In this document: piece after piece, positions 52,060-63,866 of the stretch
Layout of the letters: the number at the start of each line of letters is the position of its first letter
Position numbering within the stretch: the stretch's first letter is position 1
Source: Cynocephalus volans
Taxonomy: Eukaryota; Chordata; Mammalia; Dermoptera; Cynocephalidae
DNA length: 64,000 nucleotides
Direction of reading: 5' to 3'
Assembly: GCF_027409185.1 (NCBI RefSeq)
Contig: NC_084463.1
Coordinates: 45,300,407 to 45,364,406, forward strand
Translations under genes and position numbers: made by a program
Notes under the pieces: generated by a model
Told to the model about the DNA's origin: nothing
The model's database searches: none
The model's input: the letters and a program-made list of their open reading frames with translations, nothing else

Positions 52060-52720
52060 CTGCTGACCTCTCTATCCCTGAACTCTCTTTTGTATTCTAT
52101 TATCTAAATGACTTTTCCTGTGTCATTACTACAGTATCTTGATTACCATTGCTTTGTAGCAGATTTTAAAATTCTGAAGTGTGAGTCCTCCTAATTTGCC
52201 CTTTTTCATGTTGTATTCTGAGTCCCTCGTGATTTCATATGGATTTCAGCATCAGCTTTTAGTTTCTGTAGTTACTAGCATTCTGATAAAGATTGCATTG
52301 AATCGTACATTTTTGGGGGGAGTATTGCCATCTTAATAATATTAAGCCTACCGATCTGTGAACATGGGATGGTTTTCCATTTATTTAGATCTTTGGCTTT
52401 TTCCAAAAGGTTTGTAGTTTTCAGAGTATAAATTTTGTACTTTTTAAAAATTTCTTCCTATGTATTTATTCTTTGGGTGCTGTTGTAAATAGATTTATTT
52501 TCTTCATTGTATTTTCAGATATTTTATTGCAAGTGTATAGAAGTACAGTTGTGTTTGTGTGTTAATTTTGTGCCTCCAACTTTGGTGAACACATCTTCAT
52601 GTTGGTTGCTTCCAAGTTATGAAAATAATGAACAATGTTGCTGTCAACATCCCTGTGCATGGTTTTGTGTGGACCTACATTTTCAACTCATTTAGGCAAA
52701 CCCACTCTTGGGAATTGGTT
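52060..52720 (-). mobile_element. L1 ORF2 fragment, antisense
   Basis: 'cagtatcttgattaccattgctttgtagcag', 'attgcattgaatcgtacattt', 'ggttttccatttatttagatc' and 'ttattgcaagtgtatagaagtac' is the standard antisense L1 reverse-transcriptase text. No open frame survives. Confidence 0.8.
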
Positions 52721-54079
52721 TGGGGTTCAAGACATACCTCTCTGCCCCGTGGGATTGGAATGAGAACCGTTCACTCTGTGCAAATTGAGTGAATATGGGT
52801 GTATGATGAGGTTTGTGTAAAACCTGTGCATGAGTTGGAGCCCAGTGATTTATCAAGTGCTTCTCTTCTGTGTAAAAGCCCTTCCAGTAGGTGCCACTGT
52901 GAATAAAACTGAACAAATATCCCTGTTCACTTGCAGCTGGCATTCTAGGAGACAAGAGATGAGGGGTGGATGTAAAATACACAATGTGTCAGATGGTGGT
53001 TATTTCTAAAGAGGGAGAGAAAGGTGTTGAATAGTGCAGAGGCCTGGACTGTGTGTGTGTCTCTGAGCATTTCTTGGCATCCTTTGTCTGTTACCTCTAA
53101 GGGTTAGTGAGTTTTGTGTGTGTATAAGTGCACCCACTTGTATATGTGGTGACACAGTCTATGTGATTTTGCATGTCTTTTGGGGGAGTTGTGAGTGTAT
53201 GCTCTTTAAAATCTGGATTACTTTCCTTTGTGCCTATTTACCCTGGCAGCATCTTTGTTTCCGTGATAAATAGAAGTGGTGAGAGCATGTTCCACTTGCC
53301 ACTGTGTAACGGAGACAAAGAAAAGGATTACTCAAAGCACCATGAATGCGATGAGAAGTCCATAGGGTCTGCGCCCCAGCAACTCCTTTGTTAGAAGGAG
53401 AAAACTGGATGCACAGCCCTCATTCAAAGTTTGCTTTTGTTTTTTGTTGTAAAGCCGTGTAAGTTTCATGAGAAAATTCAGTAGATTCAATCATTACAAA
53501 GGGACACAAGGACATGGGCAGCATTACAAAAGTTATCTATGGATAAGTATATTTAAACAATGGAAATTAGTAACATCAGTAAAATGTGACATTCCAAAGT
53601 CCAATTAGTGAAAAGCTAAGTTGGTCAAACTGGCTCATTATCTAAATTATAACCTCTCCTTAAGCGAGAGTTACATTCTTATGATAAAATCTAAGTATAA
53701 TTATTTCTGAAATTTCCCCTAACAGACATCTTGCCCCTAGCAAACATTTTTTTCACATCTTTCCCTTCAGCAATTCTTAAAATTTCTTAATAGGATCGGT
53801 ATGACAACCACCTGTTAACTCTAAAATCATTAAAATATACAATCCCATACCAAAGAGTTGATTAGACAGGATTTGCCCTCTATCTGTAAACTACCCGAGG
53901 GCTTTTGACCCATACATGCATTTACCTAAAAACCCTATTCTAAAATCAAATGACAATCAAGATTTCTAACCCTCTACAAGAGCAGACATTGTTGTCTTGT
54001 TTCTGATATTAGGGAGACAGCATTCAGTCTCTCAGCATCAACTATGATGTGGCTTCTGGGGGTTTTCATAGATGTCATG
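52721..54079. other. mostly unassigned
   Basis: A short antisense L1 piece is visible at about 53250-53310 (gataaatagaagtggtgagagc). The rest, including 53440-54010, shows no gene or repeat I can name. Confidence 0.35.
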
Positions 54080-54879
54080 TAGTATCTTGAGTAGTTGCCC
54101 TTCTGTTTCTAGTTTATTGTTTTCATTGTGAAGGGGTGTTGAACTTTGTCAAATGCTTTTTTCTTTATCCATTCTAGATATTAATACCTTGCCAAATATA
54201 TGATTTGAAAAAATTTCTACCATTCTATGTGTTTCCTTTTCACTCTGTTGATAGTGTCCTCTGAGGGACAAATGTTTTTAATTGAGATGAAATCAAATTT
54301 CTGTATTTTTTGTTGTTGCTGACAGAGTTTGTGGTGTCATATCCAAGAAATAATTACCACGTCCAATGTGGTGAAACTTTTGTCTTATATTACTTCTAAG
54401 AGTTGTTTAGTTTCAGCTCTTTCTTTTAGGTCTTTGACTCAAGGGGCCAGCTTTATACTTCTGCATGTGAATATTCAGTTTTACCAGCTCCATTTTTTCC
54501 ATGGACTTCTTTTCCCACTGATTGATCTTGGCTGTTGAAAATCATTTTATTTTATTTATGAGGGTATCTTTCCGGGCTCCCTATCTTTTCCATTGGTGCA
54601 AATGTCTGTCTTTATGCCAGTACCTCAATGTTTTGATTACTGTACTTTTGTGTAAGTTTTGAAATCAGGAAGGGCAACACTTCCAACTTTGTTCTTCTTT
54701 TTCTTTTGTTTTGGCTATTTTTCATTCCATGAGATTCTGTTAATTTTAGGATGTTGCTTTCTATTTCTCTTTGAAAAATGTCATGGGGCTTGTGATAGGA
54801 ATTGCATCAAATTTGTACATCCTTTGGGATAGTACTGACATCTGAATAGTAAGTCTTCTCACCCTTGCACATGAGATGC
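54080..54879 (-). mobile_element. L1 ORF2 fragment, antisense, target of the class I provirus
   Basis: 'tttccttttcactctgttgatagtgtcct...', 'attgatcttggctgttg' and 'atgccagtacctcaatgttttgattactgtac' follow antisense L1 order. It stops at 54879, where the provirus LTR begins. Confidence 0.75.
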
Positions 54880-55565
54880 TGTTACTGCCAGACCAGGCTT
54901 AGCTTACCCTCTTGCATTAAACAAATGACTCAATGTCCAGAAGTTGGTGCAAGGATTAGAAGGCGTATACAGATAACCAACATCTGGGGAATTACCAAGC
55001 TAAAATCACCCCAATTTCTGATGCCTATTCTGGGTTTTATGAAGGAGAAGAGGCAGGAAGATGAGAATGGGTTTTTCTGCTAAAGAAAAAAGTGGGGGAG
55101 AGTCTGGGAGTAGCAGATGGTCTGAGTCAAATGTCAGGCTCCCATGTGGATCAGAAACTTCAGTGTCACAGAGTCTGTGGTCAGCTTTAAGTCCTTGATG
55201 TTACCTTCAGGTTGGTGTCCTTACCTCTTAGGGAGAGCTCAAGGAAAATAACCTCGGTCAAATATCATAAAAATACTTGACTTGGATTTTGAATTAATGT
55301 GGATGTAGTTTTCCTTTAAGTAAGAGGGGGAGTTTACAGCCAGCGAGGTTGTCTTGCCTCTCTCTTATGTCTCCTCTTGTTTGCAGCCAATTAGAGAGGT
55401 AAGAAAAACAAGAAAGTTACTTTCAGCCCTTAATCGTAGGTGCACCCCGCTGAAGTCAGCTGGCATAAGAGCTGTTGATTTCATCTCCTGGCGGTCTCTT
55501 GATTCTTTTGCTAACTTCAAGGAATTGATAATTATCAGTTTCCAAGTTAAGGGCCAACTGAAACA
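54880..55565 (-). repeat. 3' LTR of the class I provirus
   Basis: The left end tgttactgccagaccaggct matches the start of the partial LTR at 63867. The inner end is uncertain; a CA at 55564-55565 (gaaaca) fits, since env stops near 55770, but no convincing polypurine tract adjoins it. The end could lie up to about 55620. Confidence 0.65.
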
Positions 55566-55769
55566 TTCTGCTTGGTCTTACTTACCCCAAAGATGGCTGC
55601 TTTTCTTTCTAAGTTCCGTTTCAATGCCCCGCTGTCAGTCATTCTATCCATTTCTATGGATATGGGCCATTGATGTTGTCTAGGTACCTCCTGTGGAGGG
55701 AGGGCATCATACAATTTATCTTACAATGGAATTTCTTGACACGGCAGGAGAAATATTCTTTAGTTCCTT

Positions 55770-57825
55770 ACTTCATCTTTGGGTGTAATAAGAGGTAGTT
55801 TTCTGTTCTGAGTTTTGATCTTCTTTTGCATAGTTTTATTTTTCCTTTGCAACATTTGTATAAAATGTATATGAACAAAATAATAAGGAATAACATGATT
55901 ATTGTAAGAATGATTCACCCAAGATATATATATAGAGAGAGTGAGTGGATAATAAACATTCTCACCATCCCCAAACCCCTCTGCTGGCATTGCTGTATTC
56001 CTTTATCAGGTTCAGGATATGTTTCCATTCATCATCTACTGTCATTTAAACTTTATGGTAGACCTCATTGGAGGTTTGTAAAACTCATTCTAAGTCAGCA
56101 TCTAAAAGTCATAATTCCTCTTGTGGCCGTTTAGTTTCCATGGAAATGACATCCTGAGAGGGAAATAAATTGGTCTTAAGGAACAATTTGTCTTCAATGT
56201 CTAAGTTATCATAGGATTTATTTACATCAAGCAAACCTATTTTTCCCATGACCGTTGTATTACACCAGATGCCAATTTTAGAGATGGGGAAGGAAGATTC
56301 TATACAGGAGTAACCAAACAGCTTCACTGTGGTGTTGTATTGACCCTCCCAACAAAAATGACCCTTTCCCATATACCAGATGTTGTGGCTCATAGGAGTT
56401 GATATTAAAGGCCATACTTGGGAGGTATCAGAGTTCCAAGTATATTGAAGGCAAAGCCATTGTCCCTTCTTAATTTCACAGTCAGAAAGAGAAATAGGGT
56501 TCCATGTGTTTGAATCAGTTAGAATAGCCCAATGACTTCCCATAGGAAGGACTCTGGTGTGATCGACAATCATCCCAATGCCTGCTAATTGAATTACTAA
56601 CTCTGGGTTCTATTTAGTTTAGGCACCTGGCCTTTAAGAACACAGTACCTAAGGTCACATTTATCATCCAGGAATTGCTATAAGGCAGGGGGGCCATAAG
56701 CTTCCCAAAGGTTGAGATTGGATGTCGGCTCTGAGTATAGTGGTCCATTGTCTCATACCTATTTCAGATTCCATTTGTATCAGTATGGTCATTAGTGCCC
56801 ATTGGGTTAGGGTGCATGCATGTTTCCATCTCTGAGTTTCAGAATAAGATTGTATGATTTGTTGGTTTTTTTCTATCCATTTGATAAGGGCCTCATTATT
56901 CTTTTTTGCTGCTTTCCAGCCTTTCCCTTATTCTTGGTATAATATCCCTTCTATATGTCCTATCTTGGATAAAGAGGCTTTTTCTAGAGAATGCCTTTCT
57001 TCAGTGGCTGCAAATTCTGCTTCTCCCAAAATGCCTAATCCTGTTCCTATTCCCCCTATGAGATCTCTTTTCAGTCTCTGTGGGGGCCAGTTCTTGTGTA
57101 TTCAACATGAATGTTGCTGTCAAATTATATTAGTAGCCTCAGTGGAATTAGGATAAATAGAATTGATCCAGAATCTCTGGGTGTCCCAAACCACTGTTAG
57201 GTGAGTGGATGTTACTCCCAAGTTGGCTTTTGTCTGGGTATTCCATAAAGCTTCCCATAGTTGACCTGATCTAATGGTCAAGTTTGTACTGTCATGGATC
57301 TCTGCCCACTATGTGATTCCCAAAAATTTATTTTTAAGAGTTTTATTATCTGGGGTCATGGGCATCCATCCACAAGTACAAGACTGAGGAGTTTTTGAGC
57401 ACATCATACTGTGGCAGAATACACATGAAGCTGCTGTCCTTTTCCCATTATACCAAGCAAAGTTCTAAGCCTCTGGTCATTAGTTTCTATAGTAACACAA
57501 TGCTCTTTCTGATCAGAATTCTCTAATAGTTTATCAGTTTTGTTGTTGGGCAAATACGCTTGTAACAAGACATATTTTCTATGGCTTTTGAAGTAAAGGT
57601 ATCCCAGGAAAGGATTTCCTTTAGTAAATTCAAAATTGAGCTGTTTCACCTGGTACCTTTCATTACATCATTGTCAAAATCATGCCATATGACATATGCT
57701 TGTCCCACAGGGAGATCTGTAAGATTGGCAATTTCCCAGAAATATCCTTCAGGCTTAAAAAGTGGTGGAGGGGGTGTCATACAAATAGAAAGGACCATGG
57801 GAAACAAGGTACAATGTAAAAGCAT
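55770..57825 (-). pseudogene. env remnant of the class I provirus, unusual type
   Basis: A signal-like start is at 57825 (MLLHCTLFPMVLSIC). Mid-gene is a furin-type RLKR followed by a glycine-rich fusion peptide (DLIGGIGTGLGIL, about 57070). The frame at 56573-56109 is open for 154 codons and has several Cys and N-glycosylation sites. A hydrophobic anchor (IILTIIMLFLIILFIYIL, about 55860-55915) is followed by a basic tail ending near 55770. Many stops and frameshifts separate these parts. The ectodomain after the cleavage site is long (about 380 codons), and I do not see the CX6CC motif expected of gammaretroviral TM. I cannot name the env class. Confidence 0.7.
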
Positions 57826-57869
57826 CTTCTATTAATTACATAAAAATATAATCATAAAACCATTTATTT

Positions 57870-58800
57870 AACTTTTCCGAACAGGTATTTTAGGTCTTCC
57901 ACTGGATTATAATTCCACTGAGGTTTGGAGCTCTCTGTTCCTGAGTTTTCTTCAGTAGGTGCCCTTATGACTCATGTGTGAGGAACCCAGGGCTTTATAC
58001 CTGAAAGCTTTAAGGCAGAATGCGTGGTTAATGAAACATCATGGGGCCCTCCCCACTTTTCTTTTAGCTGTTGCTCAGGACCCTGTTCTCTCCAAGACTT
58101 CAATAACACCTTATCTCCTGGTAAGAAAAAAAAAGGTTCAAAGGATCAACAGTGGGATAAGTGCACCTGGAAAGAGCAAACTGATGAATTAATAGCAAGT
58201 TTCATGTAGTTGTTTTACATTCCGTTTCACTTGGATCTCATTTCCTAATTCAGGATTACTTAAGTTTAACCTAGCTTGGAGAGGTCTCCCAAATACAATT
58301 TCAAAAGGACTCAATTTGAGTCCACTTCTAGATGCTACTCAAATATGGAGCATGGCAAGGGGCAATGCCTTATCCCAGGTAAGGTGAGTCTCTTGGCAGA
58401 GTCTGGTAAAGTCCTTTTCAAGGTCTGATTCATCTTTTCAATTTTCCCAGTGGACTGTGGCCTCCAGGAGGTGTGGAGCCTCCAGATGATCTTTAAATTT
58501 TTACTCACTGCTTGCCCCACTTCAGCCACAAAAGCAGGTCCACTATCACTCTGTATTGAGGCGGGCAACCCAAATCTTGGAATTATTTCCTTTAATGGTG
58601 TTTTTATTACTTCAGTCACCTTTTCCTATCAGATGGGAAAGAGTTCTACCCACTCCAAGAAGGTGCCTACCATTACCAACAAATACCTGGAATCCCCAGC
58701 AGCTCTGGGCATCTGAGTGAAGTCTATTTGCCAGTCTTCAAAAGGACAAATGCCTTTATATTGTACACCCTGTTGTATGGGTGTACTTCTGTTTTAGGAT
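57870..58800 (-). pseudogene. pol remnant: integrase
   Basis: The frame at 58619-58335 holds the catalytic core with FGLPASIQSDSGPAFVAEVG (second Asp, with Ser where Asn is usual) and the third acidic residue in STGKIEKMNQTLK. The upstream HHCC-like region is at about 58800-58900 (HPYNR, CQICAKNNPK). The C-terminal GPY/F-type domain (EKWGGPHDVSLTTHSALKL) is near 58030. These are gamma-type integrase features. Frames are interrupted near 58320 and 58190. Confidence 0.85.
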
Positions 58801-59593
58801 TATTTTTGGCACATATTTGGCATCCTCTGGTTACTTGCTGAATAATTTTCCTCATCTGAGGACACTTAAGTTGGGGTTGCAGCCAGTCTTTCAGGGCATC
58901 TCGACCATAATGAATCCCCTTGTGTAAATGTTTAATAATTAAATATACAGGTGCCTGAGGAAGCAAAATCTTGCGTGTCTTATTTATTTTCCATTTCTTG
59001 GAAGGATCCTCATATGTAAAACCCCATTCTTTAGCTTTTTCCTGATCCTCAATGGTGTATTGAGGTGTAAATCTCGTGAGGTCTATGTGTAGGATTAAAT
59101 CACCTAGTAAGGGGGCTTGTTTAGCTGCCTCTTTGCCTGCTTCATCAGTGGCCCAGCTCCCTTGGTTTATCATAGAATTGTTCTTTTGATGCCCAGGACA
59201 CTTCATGACAGCCACTTCTGCAGGAAACATAACTGCCTGTAGAAGTGTTAGTATTTCATTAGGGTATTTCACATCTTTACTTCCAGCAGTTAGCTGTCCT
59301 CTTTCCTTCCAAAAGGAAGGAAAGGCCCCATGTGCATGCAAAATCCTAAAGACATACCTGGAATTGGTGTAAATGTTGACTCTTTGACCTTGAGGTAATT
59401 CCAAAGCCCAGGTGAGTGCAATCAGTTTGGCTTCTGGGGCTGAAGTCCCAGTGTGGAGGGGGATGGCTTCTATCACCTGATTAGCAGTGACAACAGCATA
59501 GCCTGTGCAGTGTTTACCTTCTCCCATAAAGCTGCTGCCATCCGTGTATAGCTCCCAGTCAGGATCCATCAATGGCTGATCAGCAGGTCTCAT
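58724..59593 (-). pseudogene. pol remnant: RNase H and start of integrase
   Basis: This is the longest open frame of the provirus (289 codons). It starts with the RNase H signature DWELYTDGSSF, then APEAKLIALTWALEL, then IYTNSRY (usually TDSRY, so one catalytic Asp is Asn here), then CPGHQK. The integrase N-terminal zinc region follows (H...H...CQICAKNN). Its length and order match gamma-retroviral pol. Confidence 0.88.
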
Positions 59594-59649
59594 CTACTAG
59601 AGTAAATCAAATCTAACACTTCAACACATGGGTGCTGTAAAGGGAGCTC

Positions 59650-61060
59650 ATCAGAAGAAGGCAGTAAGATTCCTGGATTCAAAGAAGTAATAACTTATAG
59701 GCTGATGTTAGGATTTCAAGCAAGATTGCTTGATATTTTCCCATCCTTCCCACTGTTGGCCAGTATGCTCCCTCCTGTTCCAGGAGGGTGAGCACTTGAT
59801 GAGGCACATAAACAGCAATTGGCTGTCCCAAAGTAAATTTCTTGGCTTCCTGGAGTATGTCACATGTTATGGCCACTGCTCGTTAATATGGGGGCCATCC
59901 TTTTATAGTCTGATCTAATTCTTTGGAGAAGTAAGTGATAGGCTGTGGATTTTCTCCTATGTTTGAATAAGAACTCCTAACCCCAGTCTCTCATGCACAT
60001 ATAACTTGAAAGTCTTTCTGGGGTTAGGAAGGCCTAGAGCTGGAGGCAACTGCAGATTGTCTTTGTGTTTCAAAGGCTTGTTGACATTCTAAAGTCCAAA
60101 CTAGGGGTTCAGAGTCCAGACATTTTAAGGCTTCATATAGGGGCCTTACTATAGATCCATATTTGGGGATCCAAATATGGCTAAATCCCACCATGCCCCA
60201 CAATCCTCACAATTGGTGTTGGGTAATAGGAGTCCTGATGGCCACTATGCCCTGTTTTCTCTCATTCAAAAGTCTTCTTTTTCCTTTTTGTATTTGGAAC
60301 CCCAAATAGGTAACCTTTTCCTTGCAAGTTTGGGCCTTCTGAGAAGATACCTTATATCCACACTTGGCAAGGTGGTTTAGCACTCTGTAGTATTTTTTTA
60401 AACATTTTTCATAAGTGGGGCTGTCTAGCAGTATATCATCCATATATTGTAGTAAAATCCATTTATCGAGTTTTAAAGGCTTTTAGTCACAAGCCAAAGC
60501 CTCACCAAATCAGGTAGGAGAATTCTTGTACCTTTGTGGTAACACAGTCCAACAATATTGAAAAATCATTTTTGTCTTTGGATCCTGCCATTTAAAGGCA
60601 AATAGCTGTTGGGACTTCTCATCTACAGAGATACAGAAGAAAGATCCTTCAAGTCTAACATAGAGAACCAAGCATAATCTCCAGGAATTGTGGTCAATAA
60701 GGTATATGCATTAGGAACAGTGCAGTGAATATCTTGTACTTTTTAATTAATGGCCCGGAGATCTTGTACAAACTGATATTCTCCCATGTGTGACTGCTTT
60801 ACTGATAATATTGGAGTGTTGTGAGGAGATTGGCAAGGTCTTCTTAGTCCATATTTAAAAAATTTCTGTAAGACTGTTTGAATCTCCTCTGAAACTTCTT
60901 TCTTCAATGAATACTGTTTCTTTTTTGGTATGGGTGCCTTAGGCTTTAATTCAGTGGATACTGTTGGGACATTGATTGCATAGCCTAGGACCCCATCTGC
61001 TCAGACTTTTGTACTCACTTTCTCATGGATTTCAGGTGGAAATGAGTCGATGAGTGGATC
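59650..61060 (-). pseudogene. pol remnant: reverse transcriptase
   Basis: The catalytic YMDD box is intact (LQYMDDILL at about 60430-60460) and is followed by LGFQIQKGKR (about 60290). Upstream text LKPKAPIPKKKQYSLKKEVS (about 60900-60960) and CQSPHNTPILSV (about 60800-60840) is the RT N-terminus. Several stops and frameshifts occur between 60200 and 59600. Confidence 0.85.
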
Positions 61061-61430
61061 TTCAATTTGAGCAAGTAGCATGTGAAGTCCCAGAGCTTGT
61101 TCAGGAGACACCTGTAGTTAGCTGTTTATCTTCAGAGAAAAAGGTTACTTGAGCATTTAATTTGCAAAGTAAATCACAACCTAGCAAAGGAATTGGACAT
61201 TCAGGCAGGTACAAGAAGCTGTGTCTTAAGGTTTTGTCCCCTACATGGCACTCAAGATGTTGCAAGAAGGTCTTTTGTTGGGGTTTGCCAGTTACTGCCA
61301 TTATAGGCACAGATCGGTTAAAGTCCTTTGCCAACCTACTGTTTAACACAGAGAACATTGTCCCCATGTTGATTAGAAAATTAAGTAGTTGATTGCCCAC
61401 TGTCAATTGTACCCAGGGCTCCTGTGGGGA
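61061..61430 (-). pseudogene. pro remnant (aspartic protease)
   Basis: The frame at 61406-61101 has the retropepsin order: flap-region text, then PIPLLGCDLLCKLNAQVTF, the conserved C-terminal gamma-protease motif. The active-site triplet normally D-T/S-G reads N-M-G (LINMGT), so the enzyme would be dead. Confidence 0.85.
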
Positions 61431-63050
61431 AATAGTGATTGGTTTGTTTAGATTGAGGGGAGACCCTGGCCCTCTTTATTCGTCATCTGAGTCTTCTTTT
61501 TCCACCATCTGTTTTTGTACTCTTTCCTTCTGTTTCTTTTCTTTTCCCTTCTCTAACTTTGGACATGAGACTCTCCAATGTTATGTTTACAGCATGCCCA
61601 TTGATTGGCCCTCAAACTTCTTTGAGGGTCCCTTTTCCCCTCTCTCTTCTTATAACCTGCAGTCTCCAAAAAGATAATAGACTGTCTGGGTTTTTTAGCC
61701 TCTCTGGCATTGTAAACTTTGAAAGCAATATCCACCAGTGATGAGGGACTCATACCAAGAGTGCCATCTAGCTTCTGCAGGTTTTTCTAATGTCACGGGC
61801 ACTCTGTCCAATAAATGTTTAACTGACTCTCCTCAAATTTTCTAGGGCCTCTGGGTCCAAATCACTATACTTCCTATTGGATTGATACACTGTTCTAAAA
61901 ACTGTGCAGGTCTTTCATTAGTCTCCTGTCATAACTCCTGGATTTTGTTTAAGCTTATTAACTTTGTTCCCCCTTTCTTCAAGCCAGCCAAAATGTATTG
62001 ATGATAATGTGCCAGTCTCAGCATTCCCCCATTACTGGGATCCCAATTAGGGTCTACCAAAGGCACAGCAGTTGTTCGATCAGAGGTCCCATTAGGATCT
62101 ACCTGATGTGTTTGTCAAGCCTCTGCAGTAGCCTTGTCAATAACTAGTCTCCTTTCATCGGCTGTTAACAATATATACATTAGGGACTGGATGTCACCCC
62201 ATGTGGGGCAGTGGGTACTGAACACACTAGTGAACATTTCTGTCATTTTCTGTGAATCCTCCTGATATGGAGTATTTGAGTTTTTCCAATTCATCAGATC
62301 TGATGTTGAGAACGGTGTATAAATCCAAAAATTACCAGCAGGTTGTCACTGAGCATTCAGTCCCCCTCTGGGGAATTGCTTTAAAGGGAATTGCCCTACT
62401 GCCTATGAGCTTGCACCTGGACAAAATTGGGTGCCCTGGGGATTATGGAAGGAGAGACCATTCCAGCTTTTTGACTATACCTTGGGAGAGCACTGGTGCC
62501 AGGCATCTCTGTGTCCTCATCTCCTGACAGTGATGGATCTGGAGGAGCATTGAGGTGCCCTGGCTGCAGAGGTGTAGAATCAGTTGAGGCGGGAGGGAGA
62601 TTTAAGGTTTCTATTAAATCCTGGTCTTCAATTTCTTTTACTTCTGAGGTTTTTAGTTCTAAAACAATTTTCTGAGATTTCTTGTCCTCTCTTTGGGCCA
62701 TGAGATGATTTCCTTCTTTCTTAGCAACCTGATTGTGGAGAAGCATAAATGCTTGGACATGGGATCTGATCTCATTTTCCAGATCTCTGACAAAATAGTT
62801 CTAATACTATACCATTTAAGTATACTAGTTCAGAGATCCATTCAATGGCGAACATTCTTCTGAATCTAACACAAACACTGCCCCATGGTATTACAATAAT
62901 ATTTCATCATTTTCTTAGTCATGGGGGTGCAGCTGTATTCACCCCATTTTGTGATTATGCACCCGAAGGGACTCTGAGTGGGGATGACACGTACTTCTCA
63001 TATTACCCCACACCCTTGATCTTTTAATTCAAGTCTGGTGCCAACCTTCA
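61431..63050 (-). pseudogene. gag remnant (gamma-like)
   Basis: The capsid core is recognisable in the minus strand: a PFSTSDLMNWK-type start (about 62290), EDSQKMTEMFTSVFSTHCPT (about 62220), TADERRLVIDKA (about 62150) and the LNKIQEL region (about 61930-61950). A degraded single knuckle (CCKHNIGESH, about 61570) and a Lys/Glu-rich end follow. A 116-codon frame at 62746-62396 covers the proline-rich part before capsid. The matrix start was not found. Confidence 0.75.
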
Positions 63051-63844
63051 ACTGGAAGATTCTTATTATTAGCTGGGACACAAACACCACTGGATTTTCC
63101 ATATTGAAATATTTCACATGAAAGGCCCGAGCCTGACACTAAAGGCTAGTGGAGGAAGGAGGGCTAATGCAAGACAAGAAATGGGCAACTGACTGTGACT
63201 TGGTTCCAGGACCAAAAGTGTCTTTCTCAGAGAGCCGGTCCTTCCTTCAGTTTCCTAGTGGGTTGAAAACAGCTGTAGTTTGGCATTACCTTTTCTCAGT
63301 GACCGTAAGGCCAAAAGGCATGGAATTAGATCCTGTGACCCCAAAGTAGTAGCACAAAGAACAGGCAGAAACAGTTGCCACATACAGATGAAAACACTCA
63401 AGCACGTGCACACATACACATCCCAATGAGATGTCTCAACTAACAAATTCTTTGGGCAAAATTCTAACTTGCCATATTCCACACCTATGGTACCCATCCC
63501 AACATTAATCCTAACAAACAGCATGGAATAGAGGGTGTCTGTGGTGTGCACACCAACAATAACTCACCAATCAAAGGATTCATCAATCCAGCTACAAACT
63601 CTTCTTTCCTCACCAACCAGGAGAAAACTGGCAGCCAGCAGCATGGTGGGGAGAACAGGAGAATCCACAGGGTTAAAAGGACCCTGGTGGCCACTTAGGA
63701 AAGTCCCAAATTCTCCATCATAGGGCTTGCTTGACAGCCCAGGATAATCTCCAAAAACATGACTAGGTTAACCCAGTGTGCTTCTGCAGCCAATTGCTCC
63801 AGCCATTGTGATTCAGGGGAATGTCCAGGCAACTAACGGGGCTT
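63051..63844 (-). other. leader region of the class I provirus
   Basis: Lies between the primer site and recognisable gag. Open frames here (for example 63694-63485) have no gag match I recognise. Confidence 0.5.
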
Positions 63845-63862
63845 TCCTGGCTTCGCTCACCA
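63845..63862 (-). other. putative primer binding site
   Basis: The minus strand TGGTGAGCGAAGCCAGGA begins four bases inside the 5' LTR, where a primer site must lie. With one inserted base it best fits the tRNA-Phe type; a tRNA-Ile type fits worse. It is too decayed for a firm assignment. Confidence 0.5.
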
Positions 63863-63866
63863 AATT

